A stretch of DNA of 64,000 bases from an uncultured Clostridia bacterium (GCA_944386475.1 CALXBH010000029.1:1-64000); one strand, 5' to 3'. Positions 43,505 to 52,721 are shown, numbered from the stretch's first letter. Notes: generated by a model not told the origin, from the sequence alone. Program-made: numbers and translations.

Positions 43505-44812
43505 TTATTCGTCAAAGATGGATACGATTTCGCCGTCTAAAATCCGGTTCATGTTCTTCACAGCGCAGAAGTTGCCGCACATGCTGCAGGTATCCTCTTT
43601 TTCCGGCCGGGAGGATTCCCGATACCGCCGGGCGGTCTCGGGATCAATGGCCAGTTCAAACATCTTGTCCCAGTCAAGGCTCTTGCGGGCGAAGCTCATC
43701 TCGTTATCCCAGTCCACGGCGTGGGGAACGCCCTTGGCGATGTCCGCCGCGTGGGCGGCGATCTTGGCGGCGATAATCCCCTGTTTGACGTCGTTTACAT
43801 CCGGCAGGCGCAGATGCTCTGCCGGAGTGACATAGCACAAAAAGGAAGCGCCGTTTGACGCCGCCACCGCGCCGCCGATAGCCGAGGTGATATGATCGTA
43901 GCCCGGCGCCACGTCGGTGACAATCGGCCCTAACACATAAAAGGGCGCCCCGTGGCAAAGGGTTTTCTGGATCTCCATGTTGGCGGCGATCTGGTTTAAC
44001 GGCATATGCCCCGGGCCTTCGATCATCACCTGGACATCCTTTTCCCACGCCCGTTTGGTAAGCTCACCCAGGGTGATGAGCTCCTCAATCTGGGAAGCGT
44101 CGGTGGCGTCTTTTAAGCAGCCGGGACGGCAGGCGTCCCCCAAGCTCAGCGTCACATCGTATTCCCGGCAGATGGTAAGGATCTCGTCAAAATGCTCATA
44201 AAAGGGGTTTTCCTCCCCGGTCATCTCCATCCAGGCGAAAATGATCGAGCCGCCCCGGGAGACGATGTTGGTCAGGCGCTTGTTTTTCTTAAACTTATGA
44301 GCGGTTTCCTTGTTGATGCCGCAGTGGATGGTCATAAAGTCCACGCCATCCTCCGCGTGCATTTTCACGATATCCAGCCATTCCTGGGAGGTGATTTTGA
44401 TAAGCGGCTTGTGGTAATATACAACCGCGTCATAAATCGGCACCGTCCCGATCATGGCGGGGCAGTTTTGAGTCAGGTGCCGGCGGAATTTCCGGGTGTC
44501 TCCAAAGGAGCTTAAATCCATGATCGCCTCGGCGCCCATATCCACGGCGTTTTGTACCTTCTCAAACTCCATGTCCAGATCGGTCATATCCCGGGAGGTT
44601 CCCAGGTTGACGTTAATCTTAGTCTGCAACATGGCTCCCAGGCCGTTGGGGGAAATACAGGTGTGCCGTTTGTTGCAGGGGATGATGACCTTTCCCTGAG
44701 CCATCAGCTCCCTTAACTTTTCGGCAGGAAGATGCTCTTTTTGAGCGACAGCTTCCATCTCTTTGGTGATGATGCCCTTGCGGGCGGCGTCCATTTGGGT
44801 GGTGTATTCCAT
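43505..44812 (-). CDS. thiC: Phosphomethylpyrimidine synthase ThiC
   Basis: ThiC is a radical SAM enzyme that converts aminoimidazole ribotide to HMP-phosphate. The 435-residue protein shows [69 protein letters not shown] and the C-terminal cluster motif [11 protein letters not shown] (CX2CX4C). It is the short Firmicute/archaeal form without the long N-terminal extension. AGAGGG lies 7 bases before the ATG. It is the first gene of the thi operon and follows the riboswitch terminator by about 20 bases. Confidence 0.97.
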   Translation of the reverse strand: MEYTTQMDAARKGIITKEMEAVAQKEHLPAEKLRELMAQGKVIIPCNKRHTCISPNGLGAMLQTKINVNLGTSRDMTDLDMEFEKVQNAVDMGAEAIMDLSSFGDTRKFRRHLTQNCPAMIGTVPIYDAVVYYHKPLIKITSQEWLDIVKMHAEDGVDFMTIHCGINKETAHKFKKNKRLTNIVSRGGSIIFAWMEMTGEENPFYEHFDEILTICREYDVTLSLGDACRPGCLKDATDASQIEELITLGELTKRAWEKDVQVMIEGPGHMPLNQIAANMEIQKTLCHGAPFYVLGPIVTDVAPGYDHITSAIGGAVAASNGASFLCYVTPAEHLRLPDVNDVKQGIIAAKIAAHAADIAKGVPHAVDWDNEMSFARKSLDWDKMFELAIDPETARRYRESSRPEKEDTCSMCGNFCAVKNMNRILDGEIVSIFDE

Positions 44813-44831
44813 GCAAAAACCCTCTTTCTAC

Positions 44832-44863
44832 AAAAAACGGAGAATACCGGCAGGGTATTCTCC
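44832..44863 (-). terminator. Riboswitch expression-platform terminator upstream of thiC
   Basis: GGAGAATACC and GGTATTCTCC (44863-44854 with 44848-44839) flank a 5-base loop and are followed by GTTTTTTG. Placed between the TPP aptamer and thiC, it is the likely off-switch. Confidence 0.92.
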
Positions 44864-44876
44864 GCAATCAACGTTT

Positions 44877-44962
44877 TCTTCCTACGGTGGCATTACCCAC
44901 ATCAGGTATAAGAGTCGAAGTTGGATGACTTCCTCTCAGCCCGCCTTACAAGCTCCTCTGTC
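44877..44962 (-). promoter_or_regulatory. TPP riboswitch aptamer
   Basis: The minus strand contains the conserved THI-box elements in order: GGAGC, GGGCTGAGAGG, then ACCTGATGTGGGTAATGCCA and CGTAGGAAG. This is the thiamine pyrophosphate aptamer. Bound TPP should favour the terminator just downstream and shut off thiCMED. Confidence 0.96.
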
Positions 44963-45001
44963 ATATTAAAAATAACGTATCATAACCGGGATGTTTTCCG
45001 G

Positions 45002-45083
45002 TTTGGCCGATCGGCCAAATGCCGGCCGTTTTGATTGGCCGGCAAGGGAAACTCCAAATTCTCGTGCTAAAGCACGAGAATTT
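45002..45083 (-). promoter_or_regulatory. Three hairpins in the leader before the TPP aptamer
   Basis: Reading from the promoter, the leader holds a 13-bp stem with a 2-base centre (45056-45083), a 7-bp GGCCGGC-type stem (45021-45043) and an 18-base palindrome TTTGGCCGATCGGCCAAA (45002-45019). They lie between the start point (about 45088) and the aptamer and are not part of the THI box. No role is known. Confidence 0.6.
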
Positions 45084-45094
45084 GCTCTGCGGTT

Positions 45095-45123
45095 ATTATA
45101 GCATGAGGGGAAATTCCTGTCAA
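45095..45123 (-). promoter_or_regulatory. Promoter of the thi operon
   Basis: On the minus strand TTGACA (45123-45118), a 17-base spacer and TATAAT (45100-45095): a perfect consensus match, just past the helicase stop codon. Confidence 0.88.
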
Positions 45124-45142
45124 GCCGCTAGGAAAAGGAGAG

Positions 45143-48100
45143 TTAGAACAAGCTTAGCTGCTGGGGCTTGCTCGCATGGGAACTGGCAGGGGCCACCTGT
45201 AAAGCCTCCGGCGGGATTTCCTTGAGAAACGGCGATTCATGCCCGGAGGTCAGCAGAATCAGCTCCTGCTTGGCGCGGGTCATCCCCACGAAAAACAGCC
45301 GCCGCTCCTCTTCGGTATCGCAGGGATGCCGGGGGGATTCCAGCGGGAGAACCCCTTGATTCACGCCGCATAAAAACACCACGGGGAACTCCAGCCCCTT
45401 GGAGCCGTGCAGCGTCATCAGCGTAACCGTCCCCGAAGCATAGGTCTTGCCGCCAGAGCTTCGCATAAGATCGCTTTCCTGCCCCAGGGTAAGCGCCTGT
45501 AAAAACGACGGCAGATCCCGAGAAAACACCGCCATATTCAAAAGCTTTTGAATAGCGGGCTGCTCCGGCGACAGTCCCGCCAGGGGCAAAAAGGCCTCCA
45601 GTAATTTTCGGGGTGTCTCCTTTTTGGCCCGGGGAAAAAGCGCCTCCCAGGCGGGCAGCCAGAGAGAAACCCTTCCATCCTGTTCAAAGGTTGACCGCAA
45701 AAACTCCGCCGCCTTTTTGGGTTCCTCCGTGCGGCCGGAAAGGGATGTACAGACACTCTCCGTCAAATCCGGCGGGAATTCCCACACAAGCTTTAACGCG
45801 CAGGACAGCGAGAATAAGTCGCGGGGTTCCACCAAAAACCGAAAGAAGCATAAAATCCCCCGCACCACAGCGTCGTCCAAAAAATCCTCCCGCCCGGCGA
45901 CAACATAGGGGATGCTTTCGGTGCGCAGGCATTTTTCCAGCACCTCCCCCTGCCGGTGGGTGCGGTACAAAATGGCGAAATCCGAAAAGTCAAAATGCCG
46001 CTTTTCGGAACGGGAAGCCCCCTGGGCATCCAGCATGTCCATGCCGCCAATGAGGCGGCTGATCTCCTTGGCGACGGCGATCCCCTCCGACAAGGGGGTG
46101 GTGGCGGTGAGCTCCCGCACCGGGAGCCCGCTAGGACAGACCGGGTCAAGAAGCCGCTCCCCGCCGGGGTTATGGGAGATCACCGGCAAAGCACAGCGAA
46201 GAATCTCCGGCGTGGAGCGGTAGTTTTTAATCAGCCGCACCGTTTCTCCCTGGGGGAAATCCTCTGAAAGCTTTGCAAAACACCCGGGGTCCGAGCCGCG
46301 GAATCCATAGATCGACTGATCGGGGTCGCCGATGACGAACAAATCCTTTCCCGCCTTGGCCCACGCCCGGATCAGCCGGTACTGGACGGCGTTAATATCC
46401 TGAAACTCGTCCACCAGCAGGTGGGTAAACCGCTTATCCCCGGCGGGAGTTCCGCCCTCTTCCCAAAGGGAAAGGGCAGAGAGCAAAAGATCGTCAAAAT
46501 CCAGCATTCCGGCGCTGGCAAGCTCCTCGTTATACCGCTCTACCGCGCCGGGGGCAAGAGCGGTTTCCTTCCCGTTTTTAAAAGCGGAGACCTCCTGCAA
46601 AAACTGCCTGGGGGAAAGGCTTAGCGAAAGCTCTTTCACCAGTTTGGCGGCAATGTCAAAAGCCTCGTATTCCCCCGCCAGCATTACCTTTTGCCCGGCG
46701 TTCTGTAAAAGCTCCAAACAGATGGCGTGAAAGGTGCCCACCGTCATCCCTTTTACCGCCCGTTTGCCAAACTGCTTTTGAAGCCGCTCTGTCAGCTCCC
46801 CCGCCGCTTTGTTGGTAAAGGTGACGGCGGTGATCTCCTTGGGGGTTACCCCTTTTTCCAATAAATAGGCGATGCGGGAAACGAGGGTTTTGGTTTTCCC
46901 GGTGCCGGGGCCGGCGATGACGCAAACCGGTGATTTCTCCGCTGTCACCGCCGCCTTTTGCTGGGGATTTAAGCCTACCAGCGCCCCTGTTTCCCCGGTA
47001 TCCTCCAAAGGCAAGGCGGGGGAAATCTCCCCGGCGGCCTCCGGCAGGACGGCTTTACGGTCAGGAAGCTGTTTTTTGGTTGCCGCCGGAGCATGGGCAA
47101 TAAAAAAGCTGGTCTGCCCTTCCAGGGCCCGGATCTCCGAATCGTCCAACAGACGGATAGTGCCATACTCCCCGTCAAAACCGGGGATGCGCACCACCTG
47201 CCCCAGCCGCAGACGGCGCACGCCCTCCTGCACGCAGGGGCCGGCCACCCGGCCGATTTCCTCCAGGGAGATCTCCCGCAGGATGGGAAATTCCGGCCCC
47301 AGCTCGCGCAGCAGCGCTTCGTACCTGGCCGCCGTCTTTTTGCCCCCGGCCGACAGCCCGGTGGAGGCGGCGATCACCTCCGGCAAGGGGGCCAAGCTTT
47401 CAAACGCCGGGGCGTTGGGACGCCGGTAGCCTTCCGGCCGGTCGGCAAGCTCCTCCACCCGGTGCTGCACGCCGATGGTGATCTTTTTGCCGCACACAGG
47501 GCACCTGCCGCCGTATTGAAGGGTTTCCTCCGGCTTTAGGCAGACGCCGCAATTACGATGGCCGTCATAGTGGTATTTTCCCTCCTCCGGGAAAAACTCC
47601 ACCGTTCCTAAAAAGCCCTCCCCTGTCTGAAGCGCCTTAGCCAAGGCGGGATAGGAAAGCTCGATGGAAAGGAGGTTCGCCTCCCGCCCCAGCTTTTGGG
47701 GCGAATGAGCATCGGAATGGGATACCAGCGTAAACCGGTCCAACGCCGAGACCCGCCAGTTCATAGGCGGGTCGGAGGACAGCCCTGTTTCCAGCGCGTG
47801 GATATAGGGGGTCAGATCCCCAAAGCACTCCTCGATGGTGTCAAACCCGGAAAACGCGCCGAACAGGGAGAAATGAGGCGTCCAGATATGGGCGGGGATA
47901 AAAATCGCCCGAGGGCAGGTTTCCAGAGTGATCTCTAACAGGTCGTGGCTGCTGAGTCCCAAAATCGGCCGTCCATCCGAATGAATGTTGCCGATGGCCT
48001 CCAGCTTATGGGAAAGCGTGTCCGCCTCCTCCAGTCCGGGGAGGAGGATGACGTTGTGCACCTTGCGGGTTTTCCCGTCCTGCTTGTAGATCGAGCTGAT

Positions 48101-48367
48101 CTCCCCCGACACCACAAAGCGGGGCGCTCGCCCGGAAGATAAAAGCTCATCCGGCAGGCGGTATTCCTCCTTTAATACATAAAGGCCCTCCTCGGCGGGG
48201 ACAAGCTTTTCATGCAGCTCCTCCCGCCAGGCAGGATGGGTGAAGTCGCCGGTTCCCAACAGCCCGATCCCTTTGCGGCGGGCCCAAAAGTCCAGGTGTT
48301 CGGGGTCGCCGTCCTTGCTGGTGGCCCGGGAATATTTGGAATGGATATGTAAATCTGCAATCGTCAA
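45143..48367 (-). CDS. PHP-domain and UvrD-type helicase fusion with clamp-binding tail
   Basis: This 1074-residue protein combines a PHP phosphoesterase domain (about 1-270; DLHIHSKYS with metal ligands His7/His9, GTGDFTH), a zinc ribbon (Cys273/276/289/292), a linker and an SF1A helicase. Helicase motifs are AGPGTGKTKT (485-494), VDEFQD (652-657), GDPDQSIYGFRG (680-691) and TLHGSKGLEF, GMTRAKQELIL near the C-terminus. The extreme C-terminus QQLSLF fits the sliding-clamp-binding consensus QL[SD]LF. The PHP half resembles stand-alone YqxK-like proteins. A role in replication-linked repair is inferred. The start is a TTG at 48367 with AGGGG 6 bases upstream. Confidence 0.92.
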   Translation of the reverse strand: MTIADLHIHSKYSRATSKDGDPEHLDFWARRKGIGLLGTGDFTHPAWREELHEKLVPAEEGLYVLKEEYRLPDELLSSGRAPRFVVSGEISSIYKQDGKTRKVHNVILLPGLEEADTLSHKLEAIGNIHSDGRPILGLSSHDLLEITLETCPRAIFIPAHIWTPHFSLFGAFSGFDTIEECFGDLTPYIHALETGLSSDPPMNWRVSALDRFTLVSHSDAHSPQKLGREANLLSIELSYPALAKALQTGEGFLGTVEFFPEEGKYHYDGHRNCGVCLKPEETLQYGGRCPVCGKKITIGVQHRVEELADRPEGYRRPNAPAFESLAPLPEVIAASTGLSAGGKKTAARYEALLRELGPEFPILREISLEEIGRVAGPCVQEGVRRLRLGQVVRIPGFDGEYGTIRLLDDSEIRALEGQTSFFIAHAPAATKKQLPDRKAVLPEAAGEISPALPLEDTGETGALVGLNPQQKAAVTAEKSPVCVIAGPGTGKTKTLVSRIAYLLEKGVTPKEITAVTFTNKAAGELTERLQKQFGKRAVKGMTVGTFHAICLELLQNAGQKVMLAGEYEAFDIAAKLVKELSLSLSPRQFLQEVSAFKNGKETALAPGAVERYNEELASAGMLDFDDLLLSALSLWEEGGTPAGDKRFTHLLVDEFQDINAVQYRLIRAWAKAGKDLFVIGDPDQSIYGFRGSDPGCFAKLSEDFPQGETVRLIKNYRSTPEILRCALPVISHNPGGERLLDPVCPSGLPVRELTATTPLSEGIAVAKEISRLIGGMDMLDAQGASRSEKRHFDFSDFAILYRTHRQGEVLEKCLRTESIPYVVAGREDFLDDAVVRGILCFFRFLVEPRDLFSLSCALKLVWEFPPDLTESVCTSLSGRTEEPKKAAEFLRSTFEQDGRVSLWLPAWEALFPRAKKETPRKLLEAFLPLAGLSPEQPAIQKLLNMAVFSRDLPSFLQALTLGQESDLMRSSGGKTYASGTVTLMTLHGSKGLEFPVVFLCGVNQGVLPLESPRHPCDTEEERRLFFVGMTRAKQELILLTSGHESPFLKEIPPEALQVAPASSHASKPQQLSLF

Positions 48368-48478
48368 GGAAATCCCCTCGCTGTTCTGTTCCGCTTTTAG
48401 CAGTCATAGTGAATATAGGAATATTGTATCCTTTTTCAAGGCGAATGGCAACACGATTCGACGTTTTCGATTGTTTAT

Positions 48479-48487
48479 GGTATAATA
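48479..48487 (+). promoter_or_regulatory. Extended -10 promoter for the cbrA-like gene
   Basis: TGGTATAAT is an extended -10 (TGnTATAAT); no good -35 is present. The leader of about 175 bases holds two hairpins: AGAAG-GGGG with CCCC-CTTCT (about 48501-48527) and AAATCCCG with CGGGATTT (about 48541-48562). Confidence 0.6.
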
Positions 48488-48666
48488 ACCGCAGAACTTG
48501 TAGAAGAGGGGCTTTTCCCCCCTTCTAACATTCCCCCGGCAAATCCCGGCATTGCGGGATTTAATGAATCATTATTCTTACAACCAGCCATAGACTATAA
48601 AATATTAATGCTGAATCTTCGTGCGTAATTTTGTTTGATAACCGCTTTGTAAATAGGAGGTAGGTT

Positions 48667-49734
48667 ATGGACGCAATGGAATCCTTTGATATCCTGGTGG
48701 TGGGGGCGGGCCCGGCGGGCGCCACCTTCGCCCGGCTGATAGGCAGCCAGGGCTGCCGGGTGCTGGTATTGGACGGACAAACGCCTAAAAACGCCAAACC
48801 CTGCGGCGGGCTTTTGGCGCCGGACGCCCAAAAGGCTCTGGCCCGGTTTGATCTGACACTGCCAAAAGACATTTTGGTGGATCCCCAGATTTTCGCCGTC
48901 AAAACCATCGACCTGAAAAACGGCATAACACGGTATTATCCCCGCTCCTATTTAAATGTGGACCGCTACCGGTTTGATAAATGGCTGGTCTCCTTAATCC
49001 CGGAAAATGTGTGCGTGCGGCAGGGGATTTGTAAGGAGATCACACGGACAAAAGATGGATTTCACGCCCGCTACCGGCTGGAAAACGGCGAGGAAAAAAC
49101 CGCGGACACCCGCTTTGTCGTAGGGGCAGACGGCGCTAACTCCTTGGTGCGAAGGACGTTTTTCCCCGCCTTTCCCACCCATCATTATGTGGCCATCCAG
49201 CAGTGGTTTGAAACGGACGGTCAAAACCCCTTTTATTCCTGCGTGTTTGATCCAGATACCAGCGAAAGCTGCTCCTGGTCGATCTGCAAAGACCGGTATT
49301 TTATCTTCGGCGGCGCGTTCGATCCAAAAGACTGCCGCTTAAACTTTGAAAAGCAAAAGCAAAAATTAAAAGACGCCGGATTCACCTTTGGCGAGCCGGT
49401 CAAAACCGAAGGCTGTCTGGTGCTCCACCCCCATATTGGGAAAGGGTTCTGTCTGGGGGACGACGGGGTGTTTCTGCTGGGAGAAGCGGCCGGATTTATC
49501 AGCGCCAGCTCCTTAGAGGGGATCAGCAGCGCTATCAAAAGCGGCCTGTATTTAAAAGAAGCCTTCACCCACAAAGCAGGCCGCAGCATTGCCAAGGCCT
49601 ACCGGAAATACACCCGGACCATGCGGCGCAAGCTCCTTTTAAAATGCGTAAAGCGACCGTTTATGTACCGGCCCCTGCTGCGGAAATTCGTCATGAAGTC
49701 GGGGGTGGAGAGTATCTCCATCATTTCAGAGTAA
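48667..49734 (+). CDS. cbrA: CbrA-like FAD-dependent oxidoreductase (geranylgeranyl reductase family)
   Basis: This 355-residue flavoprotein has an N-terminal dinucleotide-binding motif (DILVVGAGPAGATFARLIG). It resembles E. coli CbrA over its whole length: KPCGGLLAPDAQKAL, VDPQIFAVKTIDL, VVGADGANSLVRR, YVAIQQWFE and GEAAGFISASSLEGISSA. CbrA is linked to colicin M tolerance and is thought to change the undecaprenyl or isoprenoid pool through geranylgeranyl-reductase-type chemistry; the substrate is unproven. AGGAGGTAGGTT precedes the ATG. It is monocistronic with a structured leader and a strong terminator. Confidence 0.88.
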   Translation: MDAMESFDILVVGAGPAGATFARLIGSQGCRVLVLDGQTPKNAKPCGGLLAPDAQKALARFDLTLPKDILVDPQIFAVKTIDLKNGITRYYPRSYLNVDRYRFDKWLVSLIPENVCVRQGICKEITRTKDGFHARYRLENGEEKTADTRFVVGADGANSLVRRTFFPAFPTHHYVAIQQWFETDGQNPFYSCVFDPDTSESCSWSICKDRYFIFGGAFDPKDCRLNFEKQKQKLKDAGFTFGEPVKTEGCLVLHPHIGKGFCLGDDGVFLLGEAAGFISASSLEGISSAIKSGLYLKEAFTHKAGRSIAKAYRKYTRTMRRKLLLKCVKRPFMYRPLLRKFVMKSGVESISIISE

Positions 49735-49774
49735 TGGGCAAAAGCTCCTTTCCGAGCGGTAGGGAGAACATAGA

Positions 49775-49814
49775 AAAAGGCGGACAAAAGCGAAATCGCT
49801 TTTGTCCGCCTTTT
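49775..49814. terminator. Bidirectional intrinsic terminator
   Basis: AAAAGGCGGACAAAAGCGA pairs with its complement around two bases, with T-rich tails on both strands. It serves the cbrA-like gene (+) and the ABC pair (-). Confidence 0.92.
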
Positions 49815-49827
49815 CTATATTAAGTTT

Positions 49828-50499
49828 TTAAGAGGCGCTTTTGGACGGGCTGCGCAAAGGGGCCAGCTCCAGCACCGCATCGGCGCTCTCTGCCACCACC
49901 GGGGAGTGGGTGACGATGATGACGCACTTATCCTCCTCCGACGCTAAACGCTTGAAGATGCCGATGATCTCATCCTGGGTGCCCATGTCCAGGTTGCCGG
50001 TGGGTTCGTCGGCCAGGATGATGTCCGGATGATAGGACAGCGCCCGGGCAATAGCCACCCGCTGCTGTTCTCCGCCCGAGAGCTTTAAGACCCGCCGGTT
50101 GGCCTTTTCCTCGGTGAGCCCGACTTTTATTAAAAGCTCCATGGCCGCCTCTTTTTTATTCCGCTGCCCCTTGCCGGAAATATCCATGGACAATACCACA
50201 TTTTCCAAAGCGGTCATGTGAGGGAGGAGATTAAAGCTCTGAAACACCACCCCTACGTCCCGGCTGCGGAACCGGTACCGGTCAATCTTGCTTAAGTCCT
50301 TGTCCTCAAACAGGATTTTCCCGGTGGTCGCCGTGGTCAGCCCTGACAGCAGGGATAAAAGGGTTGTCTTCCCCGCTCCGGATTTTCCCACAATGGCGTA
50401 CACTGTTCCCTTTTCAAACTCGTAGTTAAGGCCCTCCAGCACCATGGTCTTTTGGCGGTCATAGGAGTAGCCCAGATTTTCCAGTTTCAATATGCTCAT
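49828..50499 (-). CDS. ABC transporter ATPase (LolD/MacB type)
   Basis: This 223-residue ATPase has Walker A VGKSGAGKTTLL, a Q-loop VFQSFNLLPHMTALENV, signature LSGGEQQRVAIARAL and Walker B DIILADEPTGNLD. It belongs to the LolD/MacB group, which drives FtsX-like permeases. I prefer the second ATG (50499), 9 bases after AAAGGA, over the first at 50505. It follows the permease gene by 24 bases and the two form an efflux pump. Confidence 0.93.
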   Translation of the reverse strand: MSILKLENLGYSYDRQKTMVLEGLNYEFEKGTVYAIVGKSGAGKTTLLSLLSGLTTATTGKILFEDKDLSKIDRYRFRSRDVGVVFQSFNLLPHMTALENVVLSMDISGKGQRNKKEAAMELLIKVGLTEEKANRRVLKLSGGEQQRVAIARALSYHPDIILADEPTGNLDMGTQDEIIGIFKRLASEEDKCVIIVTHSPVVAESADAVLELAPLRSPSKSAS

Positions 50500-50523
50500 T
50501 GTCATGATTCCTTTCCTGTGGAA

Positions 50524-52170
50524 TTAAGACCGGTTGGCCAGAATCTTCAGCGGCTCGTAGCGGAGGATGAACACCACCGCCGCGCAGCTGGAAACAAGCG
50601 TCAGCAGCACGCCGATTCCTATTAACTCCACCACCACAGTCAAATCAATGCTGGCGTTGATATCGCTGATGTAACTGGCCATCTGTCCGCCGAAGCCGCC
50701 CTCCGGCTCTTCTGGCACACCTTCGCCGCCGTCAGGCGCTCCCCCATCCTGCGGCGCTCCGCCCTGGCCGCCGCGCCCGCCGAAGTTTTCCATCTGCTGC
50801 TGCACCTGGGACTGCTGGGAGGTTACCTGGGCCGACAACAGCTGGTTTGCGATGGGCGCGGAGCTCACCGCTCCCGCCGCCGTCCCGATAATCAGGGCGA
50901 TAAAGGTGACCATAAACAGCTCTAAAATAAACTGGATGGCAACCTTGCCTTTTTTCATTCCAATAGCGGTGAGAACGCCTACCTCATATTTCCGCTCCCG
51001 GATGTTAAAGATATTAAACACCACCAGAATGATGCCGCCGATGGCCAACACCACCAGGAAGAAATAGGTGGAAAAGGTGCTCAGGTTTTCCAGCGGGACA
51101 AGACTTTGCTCATAGGCATTCAGATCGCTGGAGGAAACGGTGTACTCCTCCGAAAGGCCCATATCCCGTACATCCTCCTGGAACGCCTCGTAGCTTTCCA
51201 CATCGCTGAACACATAGGTACCGGAGGTCTGGCTGCGCAATGCGGTGGTAAGCTCCATCCCCGTTTCGGAATCCGTCTCGGTTTCGGCGTTTGCCTCGGA
51301 CTGGTCGACGATAGACTTTAGGGTATTATAACTCATATAAATCTGGTTGGCCGGATCGGTAGCGGTGGAAAAACCCATCATCGGGCCGCCCTGAAAGGTC
51401 TGGGTGCTTGTAGTGGTATAAAGGCCGATAACCTCAAGCGCATAGGTTTCCTCTTCGTCATTGGGGTTTGTCAGGGTGATGGAATCCCCCACATTGATGC
51501 CGTTTAATACCGCAAGCTCTTCATTGATAATACAAACCATCTCGGAGGTGTCCGCTTCAAAAACACTGCCGTCGGTAAGCTGGCTGTCGCCGTCCATAAA
51601 GCCGGTCATCGCCTCATAGGCGCTGTAGCCTGTAACGGTGAAGTCCCCTTCTGTCCCCATCCCGCCGGGAGGCTGCTGACGGCCGCCGCCCATGCCGCCT
51701 TCCATACCCTCGGGCAGCTCCGGCACATCCTGGCTGCTTTCTGTAGTTTCCTCTCCGGAAGAGGTGCTGCTGGAGGAACCGGAGGTGTCGATCGCCTCTA
51801 AATCCCCGCCGGCATTCATCGAGCTGGAGATGGTGTAATAAAAGTCCTCCGCGTATTCCGACTGGGCATAGGTCTGCAGCTCTTCCAAGCTAAGCTCGTC
51901 AGCACCCTGCATCGCTTCCCGCATCTGATCATGTCCGCCGGAATCCCCAGCCTGATCCCGGGCGTTTTCCATCATCGCCTGCCGGTCCACTGAAATCTGA
52001 GCGGTAATCTGCAAGGAGGCAAGACTCTCTTCCCTGGCCCTGTCCGCAGCCCGCCGGATACACAGCGCAATACAGCTTGACAGGGCGATCACCACGACAA
52101 TAATGCCGATCAAAATATTCCGCCCCTTGCTTCTGCTGATGCTTTTCCAAGCATTTTTTAAAATGTACAT
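50524..52170 (-). CDS. ABC transporter permease (MacB/FtsX type) with Gly/Gln-rich insert
   Basis: This 548-residue protein has the FtsX/MacB layout: an N-terminal helix (ILIGIIVVVIALSSCIALCI), a large extracellular domain and three C-terminal helices. Two low-complexity inserts stand out: a Pro/Gly stretch with EGMEGGMGGGRQQPPGG in the external domain, and a GGRGGQGGAPQDGGAPDGG stretch between the second and third helices. It pairs with the ATPase at 49828. The exported cargo is unknown. The ATG at 52170 is preceded by GGTGGG; the longer frame has no support. Confidence 0.9.
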   Translation of the reverse strand: MYILKNAWKSISRSKGRNILIGIIVVVIALSSCIALCIRRAADRAREESLASLQITAQISVDRQAMMENARDQAGDSGGHDQMREAMQGADELSLEELQTYAQSEYAEDFYYTISSSMNAGGDLEAIDTSGSSSSTSSGEETTESSQDVPELPEGMEGGMGGGRQQPPGGMGTEGDFTVTGYSAYEAMTGFMDGDSQLTDGSVFEADTSEMVCIINEELAVLNGINVGDSITLTNPNDEEETYALEVIGLYTTTSTQTFQGGPMMGFSTATDPANQIYMSYNTLKSIVDQSEANAETETDSETGMELTTALRSQTSGTYVFSDVESYEAFQEDVRDMGLSEEYTVSSSDLNAYEQSLVPLENLSTFSTYFFLVVLAIGGIILVVFNIFNIRERKYEVGVLTAIGMKKGKVAIQFILELFMVTFIALIIGTAAGAVSSAPIANQLLSAQVTSQQSQVQQQMENFGGRGGQGGAPQDGGAPDGGEGVPEEPEGGFGGQMASYISDINASIDLTVVVELIGIGVLLTLVSSCAAVVFILRYEPLKILANRS

Positions 52171-52721
52171 TGGGTTCCCACCATTCCTTGTTTTGTTTTG
52201 CAGCGCATTGACCCTCAACAGACAAGGGAACACGCCGGACAGAGAAAGACAGGGGCTGTTTTGTGTTCCCGGCCCGGTTCGCGGCCTTCATCAGCTCCTG
52301 TTTTTCACTGTCCGGTCTCTTGGAGTTTACCGAAAACTGTGCGGATCCTCGGCAAGGCTGACAGCGCAGCCATCCGTCCTCGGAAGGTAAGGAGGAAATC
52401 GCCGCCAAAGATCCGGCCAGTTACAATAAACCGCAGTAACCCTTTGTCTACTGTGGGTAGCATACCGGTGCAGTCTGTTGTATATTTGATTGCCGTCTGA
52501 AGATTGTGTGAACAAACTGTATAAACATACCATCCGGTCTGCAGCATAAGCCTTTTGGAAAACAGCCTTGAAATCCCATTAAAAATTTGTAAAAACTGCA
52601 AAAAAGGCTTTACAATCCTGATAGGATTGGAGTATAATTGTAATCAGTTTGTAATAACTGGATGAAATTTTGTCATTTGTTTATGGATATATCAATAATG
52701 CAAAGGGAATGAAACGATCAA
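52171..52721. other. 551-bp intergenic region between divergent units
   Basis: No open frame here has a ribosome site or recognisable product. The minus-strand half (52171-52500) would be a long leader for the ABC pair and contains an inverted repeat GGGAACAC/GTGTTCCC (52226-52233 with 52263-52270); no clear promoter for that pair was found. The plus-strand half holds the promoter of the transglutaminase-like gene. Confidence 0.5.
52609..52638 (+). promoter_or_regulatory. Promoter with internal palindrome for the transglutaminase-like gene
   Basis: TTTACA (52609-52614), an 18-base spacer and TATAAT (52633-52638). The spacer region contains the inverted repeat CAATCCT-GAT-AGGATTG (52613-52629), a likely repressor site. 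Confidence 0.7.

Noticed and set aside
48500..48562. Terminators for an upstream plus-strand gene
   Set aside because: No plus-strand gene ends here; the hairpins lie downstream of a promoter and so belong to the cbrA-like leader.
52171..52600. Possible small genes in the gap before the transglutaminase-like gene
   Set aside because: Several open frames exist on both strands but none has a ribosome site, conserved motif or sensible composition.
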